Shown one piece after another: positions 8,116-16,402 of a DNA stretch of 64,000 nt. The notes beneath the pieces were generated by a model, which ran no database searches, was not told where the DNA came from, and saw nothing but the letters and a program-made list of their open reading frames with translations. The stretch is from Brumimicrobium sp033722555. Lineage in GTDB: Bacteria > Bacteroidota > Bacteroidia > Flavobacteriales_D > Crocinitomicaceae. Positions within the stretch are counted from its first letter, which is position 1; the number at the start of each line of letters is the position of its first letter. Location: assembly GCA_033722555.1 (NCBI GenBank), contig JAWVYS010000001.1, forward strand, positions 1 through 64,000, given 5' to 3'. The translations under genes and the position numbers were made by a program.

Positions 8116-8800
8116 TAAAATAGAGATATTATTAGCAGAAGATGACGACAATCTAGGCTTATTGCTTAATTCTTTCTTGAAGGCCAAAGGCTTTAACGTT
8201 GACCTTGCAAGAAACGGTAAAGAGGCACTTGATAAATTCAATGACGGAGATTATCAATTCCTAATTCTTGATGTAATGATGCCTGAAATGGATGGTTTTA
8301 CCGTGGCTCGTGAAGTAAGAAACATTGACAAAAAGATACCTATTTTGTTTCTCACAGCCAAAACCATGAAAGAGGATAAACTTCAGGGCTTTTCAATAGG
8401 TGCCGACGATTATCTCACAAAACCGTTCAGTATGGAGGAGCTCGTGGCCAGAATTGAGGCTATCCTTAAACGGTCACAAATCAATGATTCACCCCTTCAG
8501 TCTGAATATAAAATCGGAAGTTTTACTTTTGATCCGGAAAAACGCGTGATTTCGATAGACGGTAAAGAAGAGAGGTTAACCACCAAAGAAAATCATCTGT
8601 TAAAACTGCTAACCAAAAATAAAAACGAAGTTTTAGATCGTCAGGCAGCCCTCAGAGCAATCTGGGGAGACGATAATTATTTCAACGGCCGAAGTATGGA
8701 TGTCTATATCGCTAAACTGCGTAAAATTCTTAAGCAGGATGAAACTGTTGAAATAATGAATGTACATGGTCGAGGCTTTAAGCTAATCGACCGTGAATAG
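8108..8800 (+). CDS. Response regulator, OmpR family (RprY-like)
   Basis: A 230-residue DNA-binding regulator with an N-terminal receiver domain. Phospho-acceptor Asp55 lies in LILDVMMPEMDG, the acidic pair in AEDDD, and the switch residues in LTAKT and LTKPF. The C-terminal winged helix (about 132-230) ends in the typical YIAKLRKILK...NVHGRGFKL. It is the partner of the overlapping kinase. The downstream TonB-like gene starts 116 bases later and may be in the same transcript. Confidence 0.95.
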   Translation: MSNKIEILLAEDDDNLGLLLNSFLKAKGFNVDLARNGKEALDKFNDGDYQFLILDVMMPEMDGFTVAREVRNIDKKIPILFLTAKTMKEDKLQGFSIGADDYLTKPFSMEELVARIEAILKRSQINDSPLQSEYKIGSFTFDPEKRVISIDGKEERLTTKENHLLKLLTKNKNEVLDRQAALRAIWGDDNYFNGRSMDVYIAKLRKILKQDETVEIMNVHGRGFKLIDRE

Positions 8801-8916
8801 CTCGTTTAACAAAAAAATAACATTTTTATCTGTCCAGAGCCCGCTGTTCATGGGGATTCTGTTGCTTGGCACAAGATTTGGTCTTTCTTCCGACATAACT
8901 AATAAATTCTTTAATT

Positions 8917-9630
8917 ATGATCGCGAAAAAAAATCCCCGGTTTCATGAAGAAAATAACAGCCGCGTTTATTTTCAGCTCGGATTACTCATTGGTAGCGCA
9001 TGTCTTTTGATGGCCTTCACATGGAAAACACCTGTTTCTCATTCTGAAAAAATAACTGTTGAAAGAACTTCGAACGTGCCTGTAATCGAAATAATGAAAG
9101 AAGAAGAAAAGCCCGTCGAAATCCCTGAGGTAAAGGTTCTCTCTTCTAAATCAGATGTAACGACGGTTCAAAAAGAAGATCTTTCGGCTCAAATAAAGGA
9201 AGATCAAAACAAGGATAAAAACGAAACAGTTAATGTAAATCCAGATGTCAAAAACGGAGACATCGTAGGAAACGCTAATTTTAAACCTGACCTCGGTCAG
9301 GCTCCGGATTTAAATACCGTTGTTAGATTTCCCAATAAGGAAGCTTATTTCAAGGGGAACTGGAAGGAATATCTTAAAAACAATCTCGTATATCCTGAAT
9401 CTGCACGAATCTTTTCAGAAGAGGGAACGGTCCATATCAGTTTCATTGTGGAAAAAGACGGTTCAGTAACAGATATTCGCGTGCTCAATAAAGGAAAAGT
9501 CTCCAAAGACCTCGAAAAAGAAGCCGTTCGGGTGGTGAAGAACTCTCCTGAATGGACCCCCGGCATATTAAATGCTGAATATGTTCGAACAATCGTTAAT
9601 ACTCAGATTAAGTTTAGACTTCAACCCTAA
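8917..9630 (+). CDS. Energy transducer TonB family protein
   Basis: A 237-residue protein anchored by one N-terminal membrane segment (about residues 22-36, LGLLIGSACLLMAFTW). A Lys/Glu/Pro-rich periplasmic linker follows. The C-terminal TonB domain (about 140-237) shows YPESARIFSEEGTVHISFIVEKDGSVTDIRVL and ends VNTQIKFRLQP. It couples the inner-membrane ExbBD motor to outer-membrane TonB-dependent receptors, although no exbB/exbD is nearby. Bacteroidota often carry several such copies, and this one may report to the adjacent two-component system. It ends at a strong terminator. Confidence 0.88.
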   Translation: MIAKKNPRFHEENNSRVYFQLGLLIGSACLLMAFTWKTPVSHSEKITVERTSNVPVIEIMKEEEKPVEIPEVKVLSSKSDVTTVQKEDLSAQIKEDQNKDKNETVNVNPDVKNGDIVGNANFKPDLGQAPDLNTVVRFPNKEAYFKGNWKEYLKNNLVYPESARIFSEEGTVHISFIVEKDGSVTDIRVLNKGKVSKDLEKEAVRVVKNSPEWTPGILNAEYVRTIVNTQIKFRLQP

Positions 9631-9637
9631 TAAGCAG

Positions 9638-9669
9638 AAAAGGAGGGCTTTTTGGGTCCTCCTTTTTTT
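9638..9669 (+). terminator. Rho-independent terminator, bidirectional
   Basis: AAAAGGAGG (9638-9646) pairs perfectly with CCTCCTTTT (9658-9666), and T residues follow to 9669. An A-run on the other flank lets it serve the converging kinase gene ending at 9685 too. Confidence 0.9.
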
Positions 9670-9684
9670 CACAATCTATCCTTC

Positions 9685-11241
9685 TCAGATAAAAAGAGTA
9701 ATTCTGAATGTTGTCCCCTTTTCAGGTTCTGAACGTAAGATCTTTAATCTTCCCTTATGGTATTCATTGATAATTCGCTTAGCCAGGGAAAGACCTAAGC
9801 CCCACCCCCTTTTCTTGGTGGTATAACCGGGTCTGAAAGCGCTTCTTTGCTGACTACTGGTCATCCCTTTTCCGGTGTCAGTGATGTCTATATATACTTT
9901 GTTTTCATTCTTGAGAATCTTGACCTCCAGCTTTCCTTCTCCCTCCATGGCATCAATAGCATTCTTACAAATGTTTTCTATGACCCACTCGAATAGTGGT
10001 GGATTGTGTGGAATTATAATCTCCTCTTCAACCGATTCAAAAGTGAGGACTACCTTCGAAGACAGTCTTGTTTTCAGGTAACTTAAGAATTCCCGTGTAG
10101 TTTCAACGATGTTATGTTCCTTCAACTGCGTGCTTGCACCTATCTTGGAAAACCTGTCTGTTACCTGAGACAACCTGTGCACATCTTTGTTCATCTCGTC
10201 GGTGATGCTTTTGTCGATCTCAGACTCCTCCAGCAACTGAATCCAGGCCATGAGAGAAGAAATAGGTGTCCCCAACTGATGGGCAGTCTCTTTTGCCATA
10301 CCAGCCCAGACCTGATTTTGTTCTGCCTTTCTGAACGTGCTGAAAATAACATATCCGATCAGAATGAAAAGTCCGATAATCGTAAACTGAATGTAGGGAA
10401 AATATTGAAGCTGAGAAAGCTCCGGGCTGTTGGCATAATACACAAAATTTCTATCTTCTTCGGAAAACTGAATGGCAATTGGCATGTTCTCTTCAGACAG
10501 TTGTTGGAGAACCAGGGATAGATTATCGTCTCTTAAAACATCCTTACCGAGGTTGGTGGCGATTATTTTCTCCCCCGTACTGTCGGTTAATACGACCGGC
10601 ACCAAATCTACGTTCTCTATAAGTTCATTGTTGAAAGCGTTTATTAAAGAATCTCTCTCGTTCTCAAGGCGCAATATATCTTTAGAGTCATTATAAAAAT
10701 AGGTCATAAAGAGTCCTTCGTATATCTCTATTGTGAAGGAGGGGTTGATCTTTACCCAGCTGTATGCCAGCTTAACCAAAGAATCCTCAAATTTTTTCTT
10801 TATTTCAACACCCTCTAGATCAGGGTGTTCTTTAGCAAGGCTTTCCTCGGAAAAATCCAGGTTAATGTGCGTGGACACCTGGTCATTCTGGTCGAGAACA
10901 ATAACCGGGATGTCATTGTTTCTGTTTATTATCGTTAAAGGTAAATCAAAAGACTGCTGGGTATTCAGTGGTGAGGCCTTCGATATTTCTTTGGTGGCCG
11001 CGATCCAAAGTTCCATTTCAGAAAGTTCTTTCTCTCTCAGTTCCTCAAAGGAACTGTTGGTGAGTTTTACCAGTTCAGCTCTTTTCTTGATCGCATCAGC
11101 CCACTGTGTGACCCTTTCTCGTTCCCGCTGAGCTACCTTGGTTACTATCCGGTTGGAATAGAACAACGAGGCCCCAACCAAAATCAAGGCGACAAAGAGT
11201 AAAACAATTTTCCATTTCTGTTTATTGGAATATAATTTCAT
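9685..11241 (-). CDS. Sensor histidine kinase
   Basis: A 518-residue membrane kinase with TM1 near residues 11-28 (IVLLFVALILVGASLFY). An extracytoplasmic domain of about 250 residues follows, then TM2 (YIQFTIIGLFILIGYVIFSTF). The phospho-acceptor is His321 in ETAHQLGTPISSL, the variant H-box common in Bacteroidota. The ATPase domain has CKNAIDAMEGEG (N box), DTGKGM (G1) and KRGWGLGLSLAKRII (G2). The ATG at 11241 is preferred; the frame extends ten codons further to a TTG. No response regulator is adjacent, so it is an orphan here. It converges with the TonB gene at a shared terminator. Confidence 0.9.
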   Translation of the reverse strand: MKLYSNKQKWKIVLLFVALILVGASLFYSNRIVTKVAQRERERVTQWADAIKKRAELVKLTNSSFEELREKELSEMELWIAATKEISKASPLNTQQSFDLPLTIINRNNDIPVIVLDQNDQVSTHINLDFSEESLAKEHPDLEGVEIKKKFEDSLVKLAYSWVKINPSFTIEIYEGLFMTYFYNDSKDILRLENERDSLINAFNNELIENVDLVPVVLTDSTGEKIIATNLGKDVLRDDNLSLVLQQLSEENMPIAIQFSEEDRNFVYYANSPELSQLQYFPYIQFTIIGLFILIGYVIFSTFRKAEQNQVWAGMAKETAHQLGTPISSLMAWIQLLEESEIDKSITDEMNKDVHRLSQVTDRFSKIGASTQLKEHNIVETTREFLSYLKTRLSSKVVLTFESVEEEIIIPHNPPLFEWVIENICKNAIDAMEGEGKLEVKILKNENKVYIDITDTGKGMTSSQQRSAFRPGYTTKKRGWGLGLSLAKRIINEYHKGRLKILRSEPEKGTTFRITLFI

Positions 11242-11327
11242 TGGAGCTAAATTAATATAAATCGCTGTCAAACAGAATAACGATCACCCCTATATACTTG
11301 TTGTATAATTAAGAAAAAGAACAAACA

Positions 11328-12101
11328 TCAGTCTCTATCCTTCAGAAACGGCAGGTCTTTTCTAAGGTCCTCAAGTTCCGTTTTCTGCAATACGGCATTT
11401 ATCAGTCCTTCTTTTTCCGACAAATGATGTTCAAATTCTCCGGTGGGATTTATAACGCAAGAATCACCGGAATAAGAAAAGTTCTTTCCATCTTTTCCCA
11501 TTCTATTTACGGCCACTACATAGGCCTGATTTTCTATAGCTCTTGCCGGAAGAAGTTTTATCCAGTGGCTGCTTCTTTTTTGGGGCCAGTTTGCCACATA
11601 AATAATAGCATCATATTCAGCCGTTCCTTCGAAGATCTTGTTTCGACAGTTCTCGGGAAAACGCAAATCATAACAAACCTGCAGAAGCAGTTTCCATCCC
11701 TTGTAATTCACCACCGTATTCTTTTTGCCTGCATCAAAATGTTCGTCTTCTCCTGCCAGCCCGAATAATTTTCTTTTATCATAATAACCTTGCACTCCTT
11801 CCGGTGTAACAAAAACCATTCGGTTATAATAACGATCATTCTCATGAATGATCAGAGAGGCAGTAATAGCAGAATCATACTCCGCGGCCTTCTCTGAAAG
11901 CCATTTAACTCCCTCTCCATCCATCGGTTCGGCAAGCTCGATGGCATTCATAGTAAAAGAAGTGTGAAACATCTCCGGTAAAACGATCAAGTCGGTGGGC
12001 ACATTGATACGACTCAGAAGACCATTAAAATGCGCAAGGTTTCGGTTTTTGTCTTCCCAGAACTGATTGGCCTGGACCAAGGTTACATTTAAATCCTGCA
12101 T
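11328..12101 (-). CDS. Nitrilase/omega-amidase family hydrolase
   Basis: A 257-residue carbon-nitrogen hydrolase. The catalytic triad elements are Glu in LPEMFHTSF, Lys in YDKRKLFG and Cys143 in LLLQVCYDLRFPEN. The family pattern fits YafV/Nit2 omega-amidases, which hydrolyse alpha-ketoglutaramate or alpha-ketosuccinamate. Its start overlaps the end of the aminotransferase gene by 13 bases. That pairing is known for glutamine-dependent methionine aminotransferases, whose ketoglutaramate by-product omega-amidase removes. The specific substrate is inferred from this context. Confidence 0.87.
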   Translation of the reverse strand: MQDLNVTLVQANQFWEDKNRNLAHFNGLLSRINVPTDLIVLPEMFHTSFTMNAIELAEPMDGEGVKWLSEKAAEYDSAITASLIIHENDRYYNRMVFVTPEGVQGYYDKRKLFGLAGEDEHFDAGKKNTVVNYKGWKLLLQVCYDLRFPENCRNKIFEGTAEYDAIIYVANWPQKRSSHWIKLLPARAIENQAYVVAVNRMGKDGKNFSYSGDSCVINPTGEFEHHLSEKEGLINAVLQKTELEDLRKDLPFLKDRD

Positions 12102-13240
12102 AGTTTTTCTGTTGCTTTTATTATCGTATTTTCATCTTTTGCAAAACAAAAACGGATAAGATGATCGTCGTGCTTGTCTTTGTTAAAAACTGATACGGGT
12201 ATTACGGCTACACCGTATTTTTTCGTTAATTCGATGGAGAAATCAACATCTCCGGCAGTGCTTATCTCTCTGTATCGGGCTACCTGGAAATAAGACCCGT
12301 AACAATCGAGCAGTTCAAAGCGGCTTTTTTTCATCAGATTTCGGAACAGATCCCTCTTCTCCTTATAAAAATCACTCAACGAAGAAAGGTCGGTCTGTGG
12401 AAGGTAGGAGGCTAAGGCGGCTTGTGAAATGCTATTGACGCAAAAGACATTGTACTGATGCACTTTCTTAATCTCTGAAACAATAAAATCGGGGGCGACC
12501 AGATAGCCTATTTTCCAACCCGTAACATGGAAGGTTTTACCGAAAGAAGAAACTATCACCGCCCTCTCTTTTAATTTTTCTCTGCTATTAACAGAAATAT
12601 GCGGTTTTTCAAAATGAATGAATTCGTATACCTCGTCGGACAGTAGATAAACATGGGGATGCCTTTCCATTATCTGTTCAATTGCAAGCATATCCCCCTC
12701 CGTAAGCACCGTTCCACCAGGATTGTGAGGGTTATTTATAATAATTAGTTTGGTTTCTTTAGAACAGGCGTCCTCAACCCTCTCCCAGTCTACCGAAAAA
12801 TTACTGTTGAGATTTACGTGTACTGGAATGCCCCCTGCCAACTTAATTGCCGGGCCATAACAGTCGTATGAGGGGTCCAGCACGATGGCTTCATCTCCCG
12901 CATTGATTAAGGATTGAATCGCGCAGTAAATAGCTTGTGTGGCTCCTGCAGTTATAAGAAGTTCTGATTCGATTTGTACATTTCTTCCGTAATGTACCCG
13001 AATCTTTTCCCCTATTTCTGCTAGTAAAGCAGGGTATCCCGGCATAGGCATATACTGGTGGTGCTCTTTTTCTATTGCTTTCAAAAGCTCATTTTTTAGT
13101 CCTTCTGAAATAGAAAAATTGGGAAAGCCCTGGGAAAGATTAATCGCATTGTGATCTGCTGCCATTTTTGACATTACTGAAAAAATGGTTGTCCCAACAT
13201 CCGGAAGTTTTGACTTTAGTTCCTTCATCCTTTTGTTCAT
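12089..13240 (-). CDS. Pyridoxal-phosphate aminotransferase (methionine/glutamine transaminase type)
   Basis: A 383-residue class I/II aminotransferase. The PLP Lys is Lys235 in SSFGKTFHVTGWKIGY. Other fold-type I marks are LSQGFPNF, GATQAIYCAI, the NNPHNPGG loop and LSDEVYEFI. The ending IRFCFAKDENTI carries the substrate-carboxylate Arg. It is closest in pattern to YbdL/kynurenine-type transaminases, which use glutamine and methionine or its keto acid. It overlaps the omega-amidase gene, supporting a methionine-salvage or glutamine-transaminase role. The ATG at 13240 fits, though an internal Met (MKELKSK) is possible. Confidence 0.88.
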   Translation of the reverse strand: MNKRMKELKSKLPDVGTTIFSVMSKMAADHNAINLSQGFPNFSISEGLKNELLKAIEKEHHQYMPMPGYPALLAEIGEKIRVHYGRNVQIESELLITAGATQAIYCAIQSLINAGDEAIVLDPSYDCYGPAIKLAGGIPVHVNLNSNFSVDWERVEDACSKETKLIIINNPHNPGGTVLTEGDMLAIEQIMERHPHVYLLSDEVYEFIHFEKPHISVNSREKLKERAVIVSSFGKTFHVTGWKIGYLVAPDFIVSEIKKVHQYNVFCVNSISQAALASYLPQTDLSSLSDFYKEKRDLFRNLMKKSRFELLDCYGSYFQVARYREISTAGDVDFSIELTKKYGVAVIPVSVFNKDKHDDHLIRFCFAKDENTIIKATEKLCRI

Positions 13241-13304
13241 TTAAAAGGAGAGTAAGATAGTAATAATTAATGGAAACTAACTGCTGCTAATTCTTTCGGT
13301 TTTT

Positions 13305-14171
13305 TTACCACTGGGGACAAGTTCCACAGCCGTTGGTAGGGCGAGCAAACAATATGAAACCGACCCCTATCTCGGGTGAAATGTAGCCGATAACATGTTT
13401 TGAAGATTCCGACTCATCTGAGGAAAGTAAGACATTCCGCTGATTTAATACCCCTCCTGATATCATGGTATGAAGGAAGAGGTGCTGGAAAAAATCAAAT
13501 CTTAACCCCGCATGTGCAGAAAGCCCAATTCCACTAAGAGAGGTGACATTTTTTGCTGTCGATCCATCAAAAGTGAAATCGGCGGAAGAAAACAAGGCGC
13601 CCAATCCTATTCCTGCATTGGTATTAAAAGCAAACTTACCTTTTCGGGATTTATACCACTGATCCGTTCTCTGAACTCCTATCCTGAAAAAATTAACCCC
13701 TGATTGCTGTCTGAGAAAGATCTGGTCGCGATTTATGTCAATATTCTGATCATTATAATTACCGGTAAAATCGGCGTGAGCGCCGGGAGCAAAAGAGCCG
13801 TCGAGAGTAACCGCGCCTTCTCTCATGAAATAATTCAGCCTATCCATGCCAAAAGTCAGGGCCCATTTATTTGCAAAATAATACCCTAAATGAAGATTAA
13901 ACTGCGGGGAACCAGAATCAAAAAAGTTGCCTAGATTGGTCCCATCCTCCGTGTCAGAAAATCTCGTATTGGTAAGTCTGAAATTGTAATCAGCGCCTTC
14001 AAAAGTAACTTTAGCCGGTGCATACGCGCTTCGGTTATATGCGGCATACCCAAACAATGTTCCTTTTCCGTTTGTATTGAGTTTGCTTTTTTTCTGAGCG
14101 AAACAGTTCATCCCACTCAAGAAAATCAATCCGACTAAGATTATAGTACATAGTACCCTCATTGAACACAT
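13305..14171 (-). CDS. Predicted outer-membrane beta-barrel protein
   Basis: A 288-residue protein with a signal peptide (VLCTIILVGLIFLSGMNCFAQ, cleaved near residue 25). Alternating amphipathic strands follow (FNLHLGYYFANKWALTFGMDRL; GFILFARP). Aromatic- and glycine-rich strands with no other domain indicate an 8-12-strand outer-membrane barrel. It ends in NGCGTCPQW, with two Cys. Two ATG codons (14171 and 14162) are equally possible starts. Function unknown. It is a single gene, in the same direction as the aminotransferase with a 64-base gap. Confidence 0.65.
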   Translation of the reverse strand: MCSMRVLCTIILVGLIFLSGMNCFAQKKSKLNTNGKGTLFGYAAYNRSAYAPAKVTFEGADYNFRLTNTRFSDTEDGTNLGNFFDSGSPQFNLHLGYYFANKWALTFGMDRLNYFMREGAVTLDGSFAPGAHADFTGNYNDQNIDINRDQIFLRQQSGVNFFRIGVQRTDQWYKSRKGKFAFNTNAGIGLGALFSSADFTFDGSTAKNVTSLSGIGLSAHAGLRFDFFQHLFLHTMISGGVLNQRNVLLSSDESESSKHVIGYISPEIGVGFILFARPTNGCGTCPQW

Positions 14172-14231
14172 TTTTGATATTAACGATCAAAAGCGTTCAA
14201 AGTTACTAAAAAGAGTTGTTCGGCTCTCTCT

Positions 14232-14525
14232 TTAACCAAGCAGGTTGAAAAGCAATATTATCGTGTCGATTATTACAGTTATGATCCCTGCCGTCATGAT
14301 GTACCTCATCGGTGCTAATCCTAAAAGTAAAGAAAGTGTGGCCATCGTTGGTATTACCACCATGATCAGCTGAAAAAGATTGTCGATGGCTCCATAGCCG
14401 ACCGTTAGCCCGCTCATGCATCCGACTATTAAAAGAACAGCGCTAATAATTGCATAGCGGTTAAACTCAACACCTCCGGCAAAAAATCTGTCAAAAAACT
14501 CTGGTTTTCTTTCTGAAGCTTCCAT
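14232..14525 (-). CDS. Small integral membrane protein
   Basis: A protein of about 97 residues with three hydrophobic helices (YAIISAVLLIVGCMSGLTVGYGA; LFQLIMVVIPTMATLSLLLGL; YIMTAGIITVIIDTIILLFNLL). The N-terminus is charged and cytoplasmic (MEASERKPEFFDRFF). I choose the ATG at 14525; a further in-frame ATG at 14543 would add MHKKII. I do not recognise the family. It is located 60 bases upstream of the barrel protein gene. Confidence 0.6.
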   Translation of the reverse strand: MEASERKPEFFDRFFAGGVEFNRYAIISAVLLIVGCMSGLTVGYGAIDNLFQLIMVVIPTMATLSLLLGLAPMRYIMTAGIITVIIDTIILLFNLLG

Positions 14526-14720
14526 AATTATTTTTTTATGCAAAGATGACTCGTGATGAGTTCTAAAAAAATGATCTTCCTCCCATCGGAATACTGATAA
14601 ACATCAGTTTTAAGTCCTAAAATTTTTAAATACATGAATTAACTTTTGTCATCTAAGGATCATTTCCGGTTTATCTTCCATTGAAAAAAAGATTATTTTT
14701 AAGCACTAATCAGTACATAC

Positions 14721-15119
14721 TTGGAGGATAAAAATTTTATATCAGAACTTAAGGTTCCTTCCGCGGACATCTACATTTCTTCTGACGGTATAATGTATAT
14801 ATACCTTAAGATCAAGGGGGTCGTCGATATGTCCCACTCAAAAGAGATCGTTAATGCAAGAACCGCCCTTGCACAAAAGAAAAAATACCCCATTCTCTAT
14901 ATTTCTGAAAACAGTTTCGTCACGCCAAGCAAGGAGGTTATTGATTATTTAACAACTCCGGAAAGGGGACATCTTGTGCTGGCGGATGCCTTCGTAATAA
15001 AAAGTTTTTCTCAGCGCCTGGCTGCTAAAACCTATATTTTAATCAACAAACCATCCAAACCCACCCGTGTTTTCTCCAGAGAATCCGAGGCGGTGAGTTG
15101 GCTTAAATCATTTCTGTGA
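14721..15119 (+). CDS. DUF7793 (STAS-like) family protein
   Basis: A 132-residue soluble protein with the pattern I recall for the Bacteroidota DUF7793/STAS-like family. An initial strand pair (ADIYISSDGIMYIYLKIKG) is followed by AKEIVNAR-type helix, KYPILYISENSFVTPSKEVIDYLT, the ADAFVIKSFSQRLAAKTYILINKP segment and a terminal SREAVSWLKSFL-type helix. Function unknown; related folds bind partner kinases or regulators. The only sensible start is TTG at 14721, since an in-frame stop lies at 14700 and the next Met is inside the domain. It converges on holB with a 3-base gap. Confidence 0.7.
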   Translation: MEDKNFISELKVPSADIYISSDGIMYIYLKIKGVVDMSHSKEIVNARTALAQKKKYPILYISENSFVTPSKEVIDYLTTPERGHLVLADAFVIKSFSQRLAAKTYILINKPSKPTRVFSRESEAVSWLKSFL

Positions 15120-15122
15120 AAA

Positions 15123-16241
15123 TCAGGCCCGGTGTATATACCGCATTACTTCAAAGGTGATGTTAGTAAACAATATTTTTGCATGGGCATTTCGCACAAC
15201 ATGGTAATGCGCATCATTAAACAACTTGGTAAAGTCCAACACGTTATTACCGGTAATAAATCTCGAAAACTTTTTGAGAAATGCTGTTTCTTCCGGTGAC
15301 GCCCTTACCAGTTGTTCTTCGGTATAATTATTCATGAGGCTCTGCCGGATCATGAAAAGTGCATACTCCAGAAAGTTCTTTTGTTCTTCCCGGCCCAGCT
15401 TAGCTGTTTTTTCGGCCCAATCGAGCATTGGCAAAACCTCTTTTTTATAACAGATTCGCATCAGTTCAATAAATCTTTCCCGGTTTTCATTTTCGTTGCC
15501 TTGAGAAGTAGCCATTTCTATGGCTTTCATGAGATCTCCTTCAGCTCTCGAAAGAATGCTTTTCAATGTGTCCTGATCTCCGATCCCGTGTTTTTTCAAA
15601 TACGCCTCTAGGGCAACTTCCTCAATCTGCTTGATCTTAACCAACTGCGTTCTACTCAGAATCGTGGGCATTATTTCTTCTTGTTTTTCAGCTATTAGTA
15701 TGAACAAGGTCTTGGCCGGGGGTTCTTCTATGATCTTCAACAGTTTATTTGCACAAACAGTATTCATTTCGTCTGCCATCCAGATTACACTGACCTTATA
15801 GCCGCCCTCATAAGACTTTAGAGCAAGTTTTTTTACAATTTCTTCGCTTTGGTGTTTGGATATTACCGGGTTTCTTCCTTTCGGGTCAGAGGAATAAATC
15901 CACTGATTTAAGCTAAAGTACGGATTGTTTAACGCCATTTCTTTCCATTCTTTAAACTGTGGGTCAGATGTTTTCGAAACAGCTTGCACCGTAGGGAATG
16001 AGAAGTGAACGTCGGGATGCTGAAGTGTCATCATTTTATTACAGGAAGAACAAGTCCCACAACTGTCTTCCGATGATCTGTTTTCACAAAAAAGGTATTG
16101 AATAAATGCAAGCGCAAGGGGAAGGGAGCCATATCCGGTTTTGCCCAGGAAGAGCTGAGCGTGTGAAATCCTCTCGCCCTCCAACTCTTTTCTTAGTCGT
16201 TCTTTGAGCGCTTCTTGTCCTATTACCTCCTTAAAAAGCAT
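15123..16241 (-). CDS. holB: DNA polymerase III delta-prime subunit
   Basis: Clamp-loader subunit, 372 residues, AAA+ fold. The N-terminal part shows VIGQEALKERL...ISHAQLFLGKTGYGSLPLALAF. The P-loop is degenerate (GKTGYGS without the Lys), as expected for delta-prime, which does not hydrolyse ATP. The zinc module is Cys-x8-Cys-x2-Cys-x2-Cys (CENRSSEDSCGTCSSCNKM). The sensor region LLKIIEEPPAKTLFILIA ends with SRTQLVKI, where a clamp-loader SRC motif would be. Some Bacteroidota annotations call it DNA polymerase III gamma/tau-like, but length and zinc module favour HolB. Confidence 0.88.
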   Translation of the reverse strand: MLFKEVIGQEALKERLRKELEGERISHAQLFLGKTGYGSLPLALAFIQYLFCENRSSEDSCGTCSSCNKMMTLQHPDVHFSFPTVQAVSKTSDPQFKEWKEMALNNPYFSLNQWIYSSDPKGRNPVISKHQSEEIVKKLALKSYEGGYKVSVIWMADEMNTVCANKLLKIIEEPPAKTLFILIAEKQEEIMPTILSRTQLVKIKQIEEVALEAYLKKHGIGDQDTLKSILSRAEGDLMKAIEMATSQGNENENRERFIELMRICYKKEVLPMLDWAEKTAKLGREEQKNFLEYALFMIRQSLMNNYTEEQLVRASPEETAFLKKFSRFITGNNVLDFTKLFNDAHYHVVRNAHAKILFTNITFEVMRYIHRA

Positions 16242-16402
16242 GGGATAAATTTAAGGAAAACTATTCGTTTATTCTATGGAAAATCTGTCCGGGTGAATCA
16301 GAAAAATTAACGCATATTGGAATCATAATAAAAATAAGATCGAACAATAATGGATTGTTTTTTGTACATTGGTCATAGGATTAATGAAAATACAATTCGG
16401 TT

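Noticed and set aside
8849..8947. Possible 33-residue peptide between the response regulator and tonB-like gene
   Set aside because: Overlaps the next gene's start, has no recognisable signal and no support beyond being open.
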